This document shows positions 50,501 to 61,400 of a DNA stretch of 64,000 bases, in pieces. This stretch comes from Theristus sp. LFF4_11. Lineage: Eukaryota; Nematoda; Chromadorea; Monhysterida; Xyalidae. The position numbers were made by a program, and so were the translations under genes. Location of the stretch: positions 1 to 64,000 of the forward strand of contig JASANC010005656.1 of the NCBI GenBank assembly GCA_030248135.1, written 5' to 3'. Within the stretch, counting starts at the first letter, position 1, and the number at the start of each line of letters is the position of its first letter. The notes under the pieces are model-generated. The model had not been told where the DNA came from. It did no database searches and saw nothing but the letters and a program-made list of their open reading frames with translations.

Positions 50501-53387
50501 TTGGTCAAGAATTAATTCAGAGTGAAACTTGAACACGCTTTTATTAAAAAAGAAGACAGTAAACAAACGGAACATTCGCGAAAACACTGAAGAAATAATT
50601 TTGATGGTTACATTTTCGAAGGAAAAAGACGGTCCATTTCGTCTCACATTATCCTTCGGATTTCTCGAATCGCAACATTTCCACAACTTTAAACCTCCCC
50701 CTTTTCATCTTGCTCGTGCGAGCAAGCCGTTTTTGCCCATATCTTTCTGGTCACCCCTAATATCTTTCGACCACTACATCTTTTTGGAAATTCATACGCA
50801 TGATCTTTTATTTTGATCCCGGGACTCAATGCGCGCATACCGTATTACCTCTAATAAACCCCCATGGGGGTTTATTTCTTCAGCGACTTCTGGGGGTGGG
50901 GGTTTATTTTTTGGGGGGGGGCTTTATTTTTGGGGGGGTTTATTTACAAACAAATTCTAGGGGTGGGGGTTTGTTGAAAAAATGGCAAAAATACCTTGCA
51001 TGGCAGGCAAGAAAGTCACAGAAACTTCTACTTTTCACAGAGATTTCCTTTTGTAACAGCCTTTTGTAATGAAATTACCACTAACTCATCCCTTTGGGGC
51101 CTTTGGTAGCACAATTTCACCAATGTCACTGCATTCAGCCACTGAATTCGCTAGATATGTGCTTCAAACAGGTTTCTAATAAACCCCCATGGGGGTTTAT
51201 TTTTGGGGGGGGGATTATTTGGAAACTTGTCGAGGGGGTGGGGGTTTATTTTGGTGGGGGGTTAACAGAGGTAATACGGTAGATGGGTAAGCAATCTCAT
51301 GCATGACGCGGGAATTCAAAATTGGTAAAGTGATCCGAGACCACTTAATAAGGCCGGGTCACTTAGGCATTCTGAATTACCACATAAAGATTGAAACTAG
51401 TCTCCTTTAACGTCTATAACCGCACTGAGTCGGAGGTCTTAAAGAAAAGATAATACTTTTGCAACGAAGAGAAACCTACTGGATTTTTAGGCAATGTTTT
51501 TAGCCAGGGCTAACCAATAAAAGGGTACAGAACGCTGTCGAGTAGGCTTCCCATCGAGTTTTCTCTGTCATTAAGTGCCTATACACCCCTCGGCAGGGCT
51601 CGATCCACCGAACGCACAGACTGTAGCCAAACGCGCTACCACCAGGCCACGAGGACACGTTAAGACAGCGCGGCTCAGGTATTACCTCGTCCCACAGGCA
51701 CTTATTTCTATTTCTACACTACCCGCCCTTAAAAGCAAATCTCCGTCAATTACAGAAACCTTTTAGTTCACATAGATGTGGATGTACAGGCTGTTGCAAA
51801 AAAACTACAATGGGCAAAACGGCTAGCTCGATCTCGAGTTTAGTTCAACATTTTTGGCATGAATTTTGGAACACTACTTAAAAAATGTTTGCGAAAAGTT
51901 TTGAGATCCTAAGTGTTAAAATTTTGTTTGAAAACTCCGAAATTGTGGATGCACAGCAACAATTCAACGTTAAAAATTCGGTAAATTCATGCTTGTTGCT
52001 TGGTAAGCTAGTAGCCAGAGATCTTGCAAATCCAAAAACGTGCTGCATTTTTAGCAAACGGCATACAACAGGAGACAATTTTCAATTTTCAATGGTTCTC
52101 ATTTGTTTCAACTACAGTTTGAGGGTCTGTCAACGGCTATCATTGTTATCAGAAACAAAAAAGTTGTGGAAAACCGATAAACTGAAGCTGTGAACTTTTC
52201 TATCAATTTGAAAAAAGCAAACGCGAAACTAGAAAAAAAAACTAATAAATCCACAATAGATGTCAACGGTGTGGCTGAGATGGACGATTTTGAACCGTGG
52301 AGTTCAAAGCGTTGCTGTGCATCGTTATCGTATGACTGGAGTTTTCAAATGAAACTCTAACACAAAATGCACACAAAAGCAGAAAACAAAGTACAGTATG
52401 GCCGAATAAATAAGGCAGTCGATTAAGGGGGGATCAGTCGCAGAGACTAGGAGTTTTCAAATGAAACTCTAACACAGTTAAAGGTAAACACTTCTCATTG
52501 CAGTGTTTCAAATTTCAGACCAAAACACTCAGGCAGACTCGAGAACGGGCCGTTTTTTTTCCATTGTAGTTTTTCTGCAACATCCTGAATACCATGTAAG
52601 TGTTTCATTTGACATAAACTGGTGGTTGGTGACGAGACAAAAAATGCACACAAAAAGCAGAAAACAAAGTACAGTATGGCCGAATAAATAAGGCAGTCGA
52701 TCAAGGGGGGATCAGTCGCAGACTAGGAGTTTTCAAAAATGCCAACATAGTTCCTAATCGTGTCTGCAAGAGAGAAAGAATGGAACAGAATAGCACGGAG
52801 AATCCATTAATTAAAAAAAACACGTCGTATTTGACACACAGTTGGGTTTATGAACGGTTATTCAAATTTCGCGCGGCTCCTTGCACCCTGAAAAACACTG
52901 GCCATGTTTAATCGGCCATTCCGTAGTCCCTGAACTGCCCCCGCCCCCGATCCACAATCCCAGCTGAATGGCCCGAAACTCACCAGGAACACGAGCAACA
53001 GCAACACCAGCAGAAGCAGCACGCGTGCCCGGATCGCTTGGTCTTGCTGCGCGAGACGCGACATCGCGTCACGTAGTCGGTCGCATTCGCGTTGTTGCTG
53101 TTGCTCTGTAACGCGTTGTGCTGCTGCTGCGGCTGCGACGTCGTCGCGTTCTCGTCATCGTCATCATCGTCGTTTTCATCTTGATTCGGTTTGTTTTGAT
53201 CGAACTCCTCGGTGGTGGTGTTCCGGGCGTTTTCGTCGTCGTCGTCGTCGTCATTCTGTGCGCCCGGCGCTGTGACGCCGCCGCCGCCGCCGCCACGACC
53301 GTTGCTCACCATGACCATGTTCTCCTCAGCGTCCGCCGTTGTTCGCCCGTTCGCACGCCGATGCCCGCGGCGACTGACGAGCGGCAT
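41600..53387 (-). CDS. RGS17: RGS protein, RZ subfamily, with cysteine string
   Basis: RZ-type RGS proteins (RGS17/19/20) speed GTP hydrolysis on Gi/Gz alpha subunits; their palmitoylated cysteine string anchors them to membranes. Six exons (minus): 53387-52984 (ATG chosen), 44440-44336, 43869-43798, 43568-43507, 42496-42330, 41797-41600, in phase, 335 residues. Exon 1 encodes an Asp/Asn/Gln-rich N-terminus then ACCFCWCCCCSCS. The RGS box covers the last three exons: IRQWGMSFDALM, KSEFSDENILFWQACEELKR, IYEDFISILSPKEV, LDSRVREIINTNM, FDEAQNQIYTLMQRDSYPRF. It is longer than vertebrate members (about 210) because of the acidic leader. The join of exon 1 to 44,440 restores CSCSC, but that acceptor (TCAAG) lacks a pyrimidine tract. 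An in-frame ATG at 44,496 offers a shorter, cysteine-string-free start. Which RZ paralogue it matches is unresolved. Confidence 0.85.
42580..43029 (-). mobile_element. MITE family A, copy 3 (inverted)
   Basis: CCGTATTACC...GGTAATACGG with TA at 42,578-42,579 and 43,030-43,031. C-runs come first, so orientation is opposite to copies 1 and 2. It lies in the RGS intron between exons 4 and 5. Confidence 0.92.
44494..44520 (-). promoter_or_regulatory. Possible alternative RGS start with nearby TATA-like string
   Basis: On the minus strand, cgtatatataactcg (44,518-44,505) is followed by an ATG at 44,496. That ATG is in frame with the RGS exon beginning at 44,440 and would add 19 residues in place of the cysteine string. 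The TATA string is too close to the ATG for a standard start site, so support is weak. Confidence 0.25.
45355..45563 (-). mobile_element. MITE family B, copy 3 (inverted)
   Basis: Read on the minus strand: atcccgggactcaatgcgtg, then caattcaaaattggtaaagt, then the right end cattggagtcacagaaccta. It lies in RGS intron 1. Confidence 0.75.
47510..47710 (+). repeat. Dispersed repeat N, copy 2
   Basis: gctaaacgcgtaccatttgt, gcggagctcgcaggaaaagc and acgcccagttgatatgagtt match copy 1 at 21,455, ending caaaacaac with a shorter AAC tail. It lies in RGS intron 1. Confidence 0.7.
49585..49832. mobile_element. MITE family A, two broken pieces
   Basis: A left piece (49,585-49,691) starts CCGTATTACCCCCATTAAAC in the inverted orientation. 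It is followed at 49,694 by a second CCGTATTACC start in forward orientation with the CCCCCATGGGGG palindrome, lost by about 49,832. The shared core of the family is absent, suggesting deletion between two copies or one copy inserted in another. Confidence 0.75.
50804..51445 (+). mobile_element. MITE family B, copy 4, interrupted by family A
   Basis: The left part (50,804-50,839) reads cttttattttgatcccggga, ctcaatgcgcgca. It resumes after the insertion at 51,282 with gatgggtaagcaatctcatg, then gaattcaaaattggtaaagt, and ends cgcactgagtcgg. Lined up with the intact copies, the break is at a TA. Confidence 0.88.
50840..51279 (+). mobile_element. MITE family A, copy 5, nested in family B
   Basis: CCGTATTACC...GGTAATACGG, flanked by TA at 50,838-50,839 and 51,280-51,281. 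Removing it with one TA restores the family B sequence 'gcgcatagat...ggtaa'. It lies in RGS intron 1. Confidence 0.93.
51549..51656 (-). repeat. tRNA-related SINE, copy 3
   Basis: On the minus strand: A-box-like tggtggtagcgcg, B-box-like gtggatcgagccc, then ataggcacttaatgacag and aaaactcgatggg. It is the best preserved of the three copies. It lies in RGS intron 1. Confidence 0.75.
52330..52775 (-). repeat. Dispersed repeat J, copies 4 and 5, local duplication
   Basis: gtacagtatggccgaataaa followed by aaggcagtcgat and ggggggatcagtcgcag occurs at about 52,393 and again at about 52,673. Both are inverted relative to copies 1-3. Preceding text (gcagaaaacaaa) and gagttttcaaatgaaactct are also duplicated, so a segment of about 280 bp was copied locally. 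It lies in RGS intron 1. Confidence 0.75.
52860..52925 (-). repeat. Dispersed repeat Q, copy 2
   Basis: aaatttcgcgcggctccttg and ggccatgtttaatcggcc are the inverse of about 15,105-15,165. It ends about 60 bp from the RGS exon 1 donor. Confidence 0.65.
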
Positions 53388-53408
53388 TGTTTCGGAGACG
53401 GCCGCACA

Positions 53409-53418
53409 CTGAAAACTG
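53409..53418 (-). promoter_or_regulatory. Splice acceptor 21 nt before the RGS ATG
   Basis: On the minus strand, ccagttttcag ends at 53,409 and ATG follows at 53,387. As at maspardin, this may be a 5' UTR intron or a spliced-leader acceptor. The frame stays open upstream, so a coding exon further out cannot be excluded. Confidence 0.5.
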
Positions 53419-53566
53419 GATGTGTTAAGATCAACCAATTCATGCGCACAAAATTCATCCGGCACGGCACGTCACGTCTTTATTCATGGAGCAAAAAAAC
53501 AGCAATCCGGTACGTCGCGTTATCTTTAGAGCACGTGCTCGTTTATACACGCATTCATTCATACAC

Positions 53567-53694
53567 GCCTAAGCCTAAGCCTTAGCTCAAGCCTAAGCTT
53601 AAGCCTGAGCCTAAGCCTAAGACTAAGCCTAAGCCTTAGTTCAAGCCTAAGCCTGAGCCTAAGCCTAAGACTAAGCCTAAGACTAAGCCTAAGT
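53567..53694. repeat. Interstitial GCCTAA/TTAGGC telomere-like array
   Basis: About 20 hexamers of gcctaa and near variants (gactaa, gcctga, gcctta, gctcaa). TTAGGC is the nematode telomere repeat. It lies 180 bp upstream of the RGS exon 1 start and is partly decayed. Confidence 0.75.
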
Positions 53695-54959
53695 CAACGT
53701 CACTAGCCTTTAACCAATAAAGCGCCGTGATCTGATCCCCACGAAGAACAACACACTAACATACAGTCTAATCAAAGTGCGTGAAAAGCTGTTTTTGAAT
53801 GGGTTCACTGATTGACCATATGCTAGCCTGATGCAGCCAATCATTGTGCCAAATTCAAATATTGGTGATCAACAAGAAAAAAACATTCCCCATTTCTTTA
53901 CGTTTTGGCAACCGTTGGGTCTCCGATTACAGGTTTATCCGAGTTTTTCCTGCTTTTTTCGAAATAAAATAGATGGATGGATGGACGGAAGGCTCAAACT
54001 AATGTATATTTGCCGGAACACGTTTCCGCACTGCGTTCTGAATCAAGAATCATGTACTTTGCGGGAAACTCTCATGCAAATTATTGAGCTCATCAACACT
54101 CCATTAACAATTTTGCATACCTGCGAAACTCTGCCGGCGATGTGCTTGATTGTTGCTGAATTTGCTTGCTTAACCGACAATTTGCGATGGAAATACCCGT
54201 TTCAAATAATAAAATATGTTTTTTGAATGTTCAGAATTCAACAGTGTTTGTACGTTCAATGTTGTCGTTCTGTTTTAATTAAAACAAATTGTAAGGTGCA
54301 GACGAATGTAATGTTCAAGTACATGCGTCGCATCCACGCAACCATTTTTTTGCGTTTTGCGCGCCTCTCTGGACTGCAGATGATAACTTTTTTTCAGCGA
54401 CGGCGCTTTGAAATTAAAAGTCTCTTGTGGTGACACTAGAATAAATTCAGTCGCGCCGTTTAGTGAATCTGCAACAAGAAGGCTTACAAATTGGGAATGT
54501 TTATTGCAGCAAGTAATAATTATTTTGCTGAAGCAACAATATGACGCCTGTATTTGACAATGTTTTCTGTTTTCCATGTTTTCTTGAGCTCCAGGCTACT
54601 GTGTCACTGCAGGTATGAGAGCGAACTAGCGTTTCAAAAGAAATCCAATTTTCAAATTCAAATCTTTTAAAATGAAAACAAACCAACCCTCAAAAACAGA
54701 TGGCCCAAAAAATGACATAGCATTTTCGTTAATATTACATGTTAAGCACAAGATGAAGCGCTGACATACGAAAAATGTGGAGCATATGTGGAAGACGTTG
54801 ATGATACATACAGTATACAGAGTGTTTCAGACATATTGAAGCAAATATGTTTTGAAGACGATCTGGACTGGATGAGAAATAGCAGGATCGCTTGAAGTGG
54901 GCTGTTAACACTTGTGCACATGCAAAAGGACCTGCAAAGTATGAAGAAGTGTCAGGTAT
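53695..54959. other. No gene recognised
   Basis: Mixed A+T-rich sequence. The longest frame is 131 codons (53,831-54,226, +) with no domain I know and no splice support. Confidence 0.45.
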
Positions 54960-55165
54960 GATCTTTTATTATGGTTCCGAGACTCAATGCGCGCATAGAG
55001 CGGTAAACAGTTTTATGTATGACGGGGGAATTCAAAATTGGCTGAGTGATCCGACTCCCCTAAATAGTTCCGAGTCACTTTGGCGACTTTGAATTGTCAC
55101 ATAAAGATTGAAACCAGTTTTCTTTCTACGTCTGCACACGCATTCAGTCGAAGAACCTAAAAATT
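54960..55165 (+). mobile_element. MITE family B, copy 5
   Basis: tgatcttttattatggttcc, gagactcaatgcgcgcatag, gaattcaaaattggctgagt and a right end cgcattcagtcgaagaacct. Confidence 0.82.
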
Positions 55166-55538
55166 TATATTAGATAGACGTTTGGTACGCGGTCAGTCAG
55201 TGATGCAGCAGACGCTTTGTATTACACACATCACGCACGCAGACAATGTTTTTTGCATATTTGTACAACATGCCTGTGCGTTTGTTTGTGACTGTGTCAC
55301 CTAAAGTCACGCGTGGCCGGTATTGAACCGGCTAGCAGCTTTTGTCTCGCTTTTTCAGCCACCCTGTGCCTGTGTGCTGCATTTGGCGCACACGTTTCTC
55401 TGTGCAGATGCATTTCGTGTTTTAATGTGTTTAATGTCGAGGGGGTAGAGCCGCCGCATTTATGTGTACACGTTGAAATCGACGTCAATGATAGACAAGT
55501 GAATTTCAATTTTTCAATGCTTGTGAGTTGTGTATATA

Positions 55539-55800
55539 CCGTAAAGTCTTGCATATAAGGTTCCTCCCACTTATAAGACCCCCACCCAAAAGTGGGCAGA
55601 GTGTCACACGGCGGGAAACCAAAAAATTCAAAATTTTGATTTGGTCAAAATCCTACCCCGTTTATAAGGCCCGGAATTCCTAATGTTCGGTTTATAAGAC
55701 CTCCTCCCACTTATAAGGTTGTCACACGAAATTCCACTTTTTTCAGAAATTTTTGATTGTCAAATTTATATAAGGAGACCTATTATGCAAGACTTTACGG
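55539..55800. mobile_element. MITE family I, copy 2, 262 bp
   Basis: CCGTAAAGTCTTGCATATAA at the left and tatgcaagactttacgg at the right, with TA at 55,537-55,538 and 55,801-55,802. Nearly identical to 37,432-37,693 and the same length. Confidence 0.9.
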
Positions 55801-57066
55801 TACCTGTCATAGTCAGGTGGAAACGTATAAAAAGACAGTTGATCCATCAGCTGAGAAGGCAGATTTCAAGGTGGTTTGGAATCATTAGCGAAAAGAAGTT
55901 TAACGGGGCAAAGCAAACGCAACCATGAACTGAAAATCCAAGCTGAAAATAAATTGACAAGATGGCAGTAATTCCCATTTGAAGCACGTATTCTTCCACG
56001 TATAGTCACGTCAAGTTTGTGCGGATTGCAAACAAAAACCAAAACACAAAAACATGCGATATGTCTTTGACGAATCCCACAGTTTTTGCTAACATGAGCA
56101 GAGTAAAAGTTCGCCCGTTCAGCTACATGTACAATCAGTGTCGCTGTGTGCATGCTTGTATGTGAGCGTAAAAAAGCATGCAGCTCAGCTCTGTAACGCA
56201 AGCCAGCGCTCACAAGCCGTATCCATAGAAAACAAGTTTCAAGCGGAAAAGCCAGTAAGCAACGGAAGCCATATGACCGCTGGCTGAACTTTATTGTGAT
56301 GTGGAAACGCAGACAGTCAAACAAAAAAAAACACGAAAACAGACAGACAGCACGAGAAAAAGCGCAGCACTGGGACAGCACTGTTCATGGGACGCTGCGC
56401 TGGTCGGCGCATTCTGCACCAAATTTCAGTAACTCAACAAGGTGGCGCGAAGCATGGCGCATGATTTGTTGGTGATCTGTTTGGTTGACATTCTCCGGGC
56501 GTGGTGCGCTTTTCAAAAATGGCACGTGTTTATTTTTAAATTGATGACACATATTTTTTTAGTTATACACACGCGCCAAACAATATCAAAAAGTCAAAAT
56601 ATGATGTGACGACTTTCCGCATTTCTCAGAGATGTCTAGCACCGTCACTGGGTCTCGACACGATTGTGTTGCGTAATTTTCACGGTCGCTAACAAAGAGA
56701 CATGAAAAGTGTTGAAATGAAAAGCGGGAACAGCAGATGAGTTTTGCATGGGGAATGTAAATGCAATTCAACTCGTCCAAATCACAGAACAGCAATTGTC
56801 GTACTGTGAAACAACACACACCAATCTGCTCACCGGCAGTGTTTGGATGCACTCACGGCGATGTGCAGCGTTGTCGTGACTTTTTTTTGCCGAGCGCAAA
56901 ATTTATGAGCTGTGAGCATTATGTTTTGTACGGAAATGAACACCTGTCAGTGTAAGCGGCCTATGACCGAATGAACTACAGCTGGCAGAGTCAGCTTCGT
57001 GTAGTCTTGTATACACATAAACCTTTCAGCACTTATGTAGTTATGCCAAAATTTACAGTCTACCTA

Positions 57067-57528
57067 CCGTATTACCCCCATTAAACCCCCCAAACCATTA
57101 ATCCCCCCCCCCCACCAATAAACCCCCACCCCCCCGACCAGTTTCCAAATAATCCCCCCCCCCACAAATAATCCCCCATGGGGGTTAATTGGAAACCTGT
57201 TTGAAACACATACCCAGCGAATTCAGTGGCTGAATGCAGTGACATTGGTGAAATTGTGCTACCAAAGGCCCCAAATGGATGAGTTAATGGTAATTTCATT
57301 ACAAAGGGCTGTTACAAAAGGAAATCTCTGTGAAAAGTAGAAGTTTCTGCAACTTTCTTGCCTGCCATGCAAGGTATTTTTGCCATTTTTCAACAAAACC
57401 CCACCCCCAGAAATTTTTGTATAATAAACCCCCCCCCCACCAATAATCCCCCCCCCACCAATAAACCCCCACCCCTAAAAGTCGCTGACGTATTAATCCC
57501 CCATGGGGGTTTATTGGGGGTAATACGG
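57067..57528 (-). mobile_element. MITE family A, copy 6 (inverted)
   Basis: CCGTATTACC...GGTAATACGG with TA at 57,065-57,066 and 57,529-57,530. It belongs to a variant whose ends continue CCCCATTAAACCCC rather than TCTAATAAACCCC, shared with the broken copies at 49,585. Confidence 0.9.
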
Positions 57529-58679
57529 TATCAGTATAAATCATGTGGGCTGTTCGCTGATTGGCATCATAAAACAGATTATGACTAAAAAGTGCTCCCA
57601 AATCACTCAACAGCGTGAAAACATAATTAATGCCAGTGAAGAAGATTTGGAATGCGTGATAACATACCACTGTAAAATCAAACCGAAACCAACAGAGAAG
57701 CGGTGTGTAAAAAAACCTAAAAAGAAACTGCACATTGTTTCCACATGCCAGCCACTGTTTGGCGTTGAGCGTGCCTTTTTCATGCCAAGATTAATAAGCA
57801 GCAACAAAAAAGCCCGCTACACCACGCCATGCATGGGCCACCAATGCGACTGTCCTGGAACAGGAATAAAATCAAATAACCATCTTGCAAAAAAAACTTA
57901 ACGGAATCAGCATGTTTTCATTGTTGCTCGTTCTCAAAAGCAATATCCAACCAATCAGCGCAAACTGGAGAAAAATTGCACAGGTTGCTCGAAAATTCTG
58001 CAGTCGAGTTGGCTAGCGAAGCTTTTGAAGAAAGCATGGATGAAACTGTTACAATCTATAATCAATGTACGGCACAAACAAAGTGAATTCGCATGCAGCA
58101 TCCGTGTGTGTTCGTGGCTCTTATGTGCGGTTGGTTCTTGGGGGAGCTTTCCAGTGTGCCACAAACCGTATATATCGATCAATAGAAAGTCGCAGGCGCT
58201 CTGTATTGCGCAGTATACATACAAACACATTTCCGTTCAGCATGTGCATGTGTGTGAGTAGGCGCGCATGTAGCTATACAGGGTGCCCCAAAAGAACAGT
58301 TGTTCAAAAAACAAATAAAGCCTGTAATTTCAAGAGAATAATAATGGAGCCAACATCAGATCGGAGGTGTTATTATGGCCTATAACCTTTTGTAACCTCG
58401 AATCATAAACAGAGGCATGCGTAAAAATAAACGCTAACATGGTGAAGTCCTAGTCTGTCTGCTAGCACAGTTTCTTTCTTCAACTGTCCTATTTTTATCA
58501 GAACACAGAGATTGCGAAAAAAGAAAGATTGAAAAGAAAACATATCCAGACAAATGTTTTTTTGGTCCAAACCCGAAACCGAACTCCCCCCATTCTTCTT
58601 CAATTTAATGTTTCGCCTGTTCTGTATTTTGACAGGTTTCATGAAACATACCGCTCACATGCGCGCTCCTGTGACATCG

Positions 58680-58982
58680 TATGCGTGTGCGTGCGTGCGA
58701 GCGTGCGTGCATGTGTGCGTGAGTGCGTGCGTGCGTGAGTACGTGAGTGCGTCCGTGCGTGAGTGCGTGTGCGCGTGTGCGTGCGTGCGTGCATGCATGC
58801 GTGCGTGCGTGCGTGAGTGCGTGCGTGCGTGAGTACGTGAGTGCGTCCGTGCGTGAGTGCGTGAGTGCGTGAGTGCGTGAGTGCGTGAGTGCGTGAGTGC
58901 GTGAGTGCGTTCACATGAGCGTGTAAGCGAGTGTGTGCCCATGTTCGTGTGAGCGTGTGCATTTGTGTGTCTGTGTGTGTGG
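58680..58982 (+). repeat. (GTGCGTGA)n-type simple repeat
   Basis: Repeats of gtgc, gtga and gagtgcgt with a basic 4/8-bp period, purest at about 58,845-58,915. A duplicated subsegment (gtgcgtgcgtgagtacgtga) occurs twice. Thr/His-rich frames on the minus strand are artefacts. Confidence 0.9.
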
Positions 58983-59105
58983 TGTGTGTATAAACTTTGT
59001 GGGGTGCGAAACAGCAACATTCATGGTGTTGCCAGAGTTTTACAGTCAAAACTGTCAAAGGATCTGTAACATTGCAACCACCCTGTATTGTTCTAGCATA
59101 TGCTT

Positions 59106-59489
59106 TCAGCACGTCCCATGCATATCTGCGTTTACCACACACATGCGCTTTTCAGTATCAGTATATTTGCGTCCCGTGCCGTGCTCAGAATTCAGCTTCA
59201 CCGGAGCTTTCCGGTTTTGTGGGCACTTCAAAGATGTGTATGTTTCGTGTATTCCACGACGCTTACACTTGTGGCTTTGATTCGAGCAAAGCAAACACTC
59301 GCGGTTTTCGAGCGAGAAAAGGCTTTTTGTGAGACTTCGGCGTTTGGAACATGGTGTACGTATGTACACCTGCATGTGCACGACGCAACAATGCACTTCT
59401 AGACTTTTTGAGTCAAAGGCTTCTCCGAGAAAAACTTCGTCAGCAGAAAGTTTCGCAATTGTTTCAAAGCACTTTTTTGGGGAACTCAT
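59106..59489 (-). CDS. Unrecognised 127-residue frame, Cys-rich centre
   Basis: A true ATG at 59,489 opens 127 codons to a TGA. It includes KCFETIAKLSADEVFLGEAF, and a C-x2-C...C segment (ENRECLLCSNQSHKCKRRG). I recognise no family. No introns or neighbours support it. It is a candidate only. Confidence 0.2.
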   Translation of the reverse strand: MSSPKKCFETIAKLSADEVFLGEAFDSKSLEVHCCVVHMQVYIRTPCSKRRSLTKSLFSLENRECLLCSNQSHKCKRRGIHETYTSLKCPQNRKAPVKLNSEHGTGRKYTDTEKRMCVVNADMHGTC

Positions 59490-59596
59490 CTGAACACTGT
59501 GGTACCTGTGGTAATCATTTTGTTTTGGTTTATTTTAGAACAATACAAATATCGGCATTGAGAAAAGTTAAGGAAGTTTTACTTTTGAACAGATAA

Positions 59597-60730
59597 ATGT
59601 GAAAGTGAGCAAATTAGTCAACTCTGTTCTAGTTTTGTAACGGATCAAGTATTTTGATTATTCATTTTTCTGATCTGGTTGCGATTGCGGAAGCTAGATA
59701 TTCTGGTACGGCACAGACAATTAAGTACCGAGCAAAACGTAAAAAAACATTTGAGGAGAAATTAGAGAGTAGAGACTCAAGATTTTGTTGTTTGACTGAA
59801 TTTTCTTCCGAAAACTCAACCGTGCGTTGACTCTTTTGTGGTTCTCAACAAATCAAGTAGTGGCAGCATTTAAACCAGTTGTGCGCTGTGATTGGTTGAA
59901 TTCGACGCACAAACAACGAAACACACGAACGTGTGATTGCACACTGTTTTGTCGTTGAACATCGCAACTAGTTTATGATACGCAATAACAGAATAACTCT
60001 TTTACATTTCGTTCTTATGCGACCCGGCGTTGTTGTGTAAGCCGGTTTAAGAAAAATAATAAAATGATGATTTTTGGCCCGAAAGACTATAAACTGAACT
60101 GGTCTTCAGGGACCGGTTCCGCTGTCCGTCCAGTGACTGACTCCATCTAGAAAAGTTTTTTTTCCAGAATATGCGCACGCACGTTTAGTGCGTGGTAGTT
60201 GCATTTTTCACTTCACCACAAAGTCACATTTTTCACGCGTTTTTCAGCATTCAGTACAACCGGCGTAGTTTTGTGTTCAAAATTTGTTTCCGAAACTGAA
60301 ATACGGAAACTCGAGTAAACACAGACACGAGCTGATATGGTGACCCTGAATCGATCGAATAACAGCGTTTGTGCGTTGATTGGTTGGATTGCTCGCATTC
60401 AAATTGCCGCCAATCACGTGACTTACAAAGCGCCGGAGCACCGAACCGTGTCATGGCCGTATATCATGGTGAGAAGTTTCATGAAATTTTAAAAATGTAA
60501 AGATTTGCAAAAGTTCTTTGTTTAAAAACTTACTAGCCTATTGACCCGAGCTTATGTGGCTTAATCAATGCCAAGCGTTTTGGTGAAGTGGCATTGACTT
60601 AGAAAGAAAAAACAGTAACGTTTACTGATAAATAACCCTGAAGAAAATTTACCTTGTGCTGCCGTGAAGCCGCCTACAATACAATATTTTTTAATGTATT
60701 TAAATAAATAAAAAATGCGAAGTTTATGAT
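59597..60730. other. No gene recognised
   Basis: A+T-rich DNA with inverted CCAAT strings (gcgctgtgattggttgaatt at 59,883; gtgcgttgattggttggatt at 60,371) but no recognisable MITE ends. Confidence 0.4.
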
Positions 60731-61400
60731 TTTGCTATTTTTACCCGTTCACCCTAACCTAAGTCAAGCCTTTTTGTAAGTTAAGATTGAATAAAAAATA
60801 TAAAAATTAACGTTTTTTCATTAAAAAATACCCGTTCTAAAAAGCTAATGCTTCTTTTACCCGGTTACCCTAACATAAGCATGAATAGGTAGTTTTTGTA
60901 AAGTGAGCATGAATAGAAGAAACAAAAAAGTGACGTTTATAATTTCGTTTTGCAGTCATTGCCTCTTTTTACCCGTTCACCCCAACATGACCCAAACATT
61001 TTGCAAAGTAAAAATGAATGGTAAATACCATTTCGACCCAATTAAAAAAACTAACTTTTTTCAAAGACGGTTTTGTTACATCTTTCGCAGTCGCTCGTCC
61101 AGTTTTGAGCAGCAACAATTGCCAGTTGCCCATCATGCGTTACGTTGAAAATATCGCTCATAACCATGGAGTATCAATTTGAAAATGAAACATGGAGTAT
61201 CAATTTCAATGAAATTTTCTTGTTTTGTATCCAAAGTGCAACTTGCAATGCCGATGTCGATGTGCGTTTTGCAACCCGATTTTTAAAAGCAAAAAAGTTC
61301 AAACTTTTTTCAAAGACAGTTTTGTTACATCTTTACCAGTCGATCATCAAGTTTTGATCAGCCATGCTTCCATTTGCCTATGCTGCGCTGAACTGTCTCT
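60731..61400 (+). repeat. Degenerate tandem repeats
   Basis: tttttacccgttcaccctaa recurs in changed form at about 60,738, 60,852 and 60,968 (period about 115 bp). Then gttttgttacatctttcgca/taccagtcg blocks recur at about 61,069 and 61,320 (period about 250 bp). These look like old, unequal tandem copies. Frames inside show no domain. Confidence 0.5.

Noticed and set aside
55297..55380. Possible tRNA fragment (B-box-like ggttcaatacc on the minus strand)
   Set aside because: Only the 3' half resembles a tRNA and no A box or acceptor stem was found; too weak to list.
57081..57733. Recurrent frame containing THPFGAFGSTIS in family A copies
   Set aside because: It is repeated because the element is repeated. 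It is short, differs in frame limits between copies and matches no transposase.
58639..59142. Thr/His/Arg-rich frames of up to 167 codons on the minus strand
   Set aside because: They are translations of the (GTGCGTGA)n simple repeat; several frames are open at once with the same periodic content.
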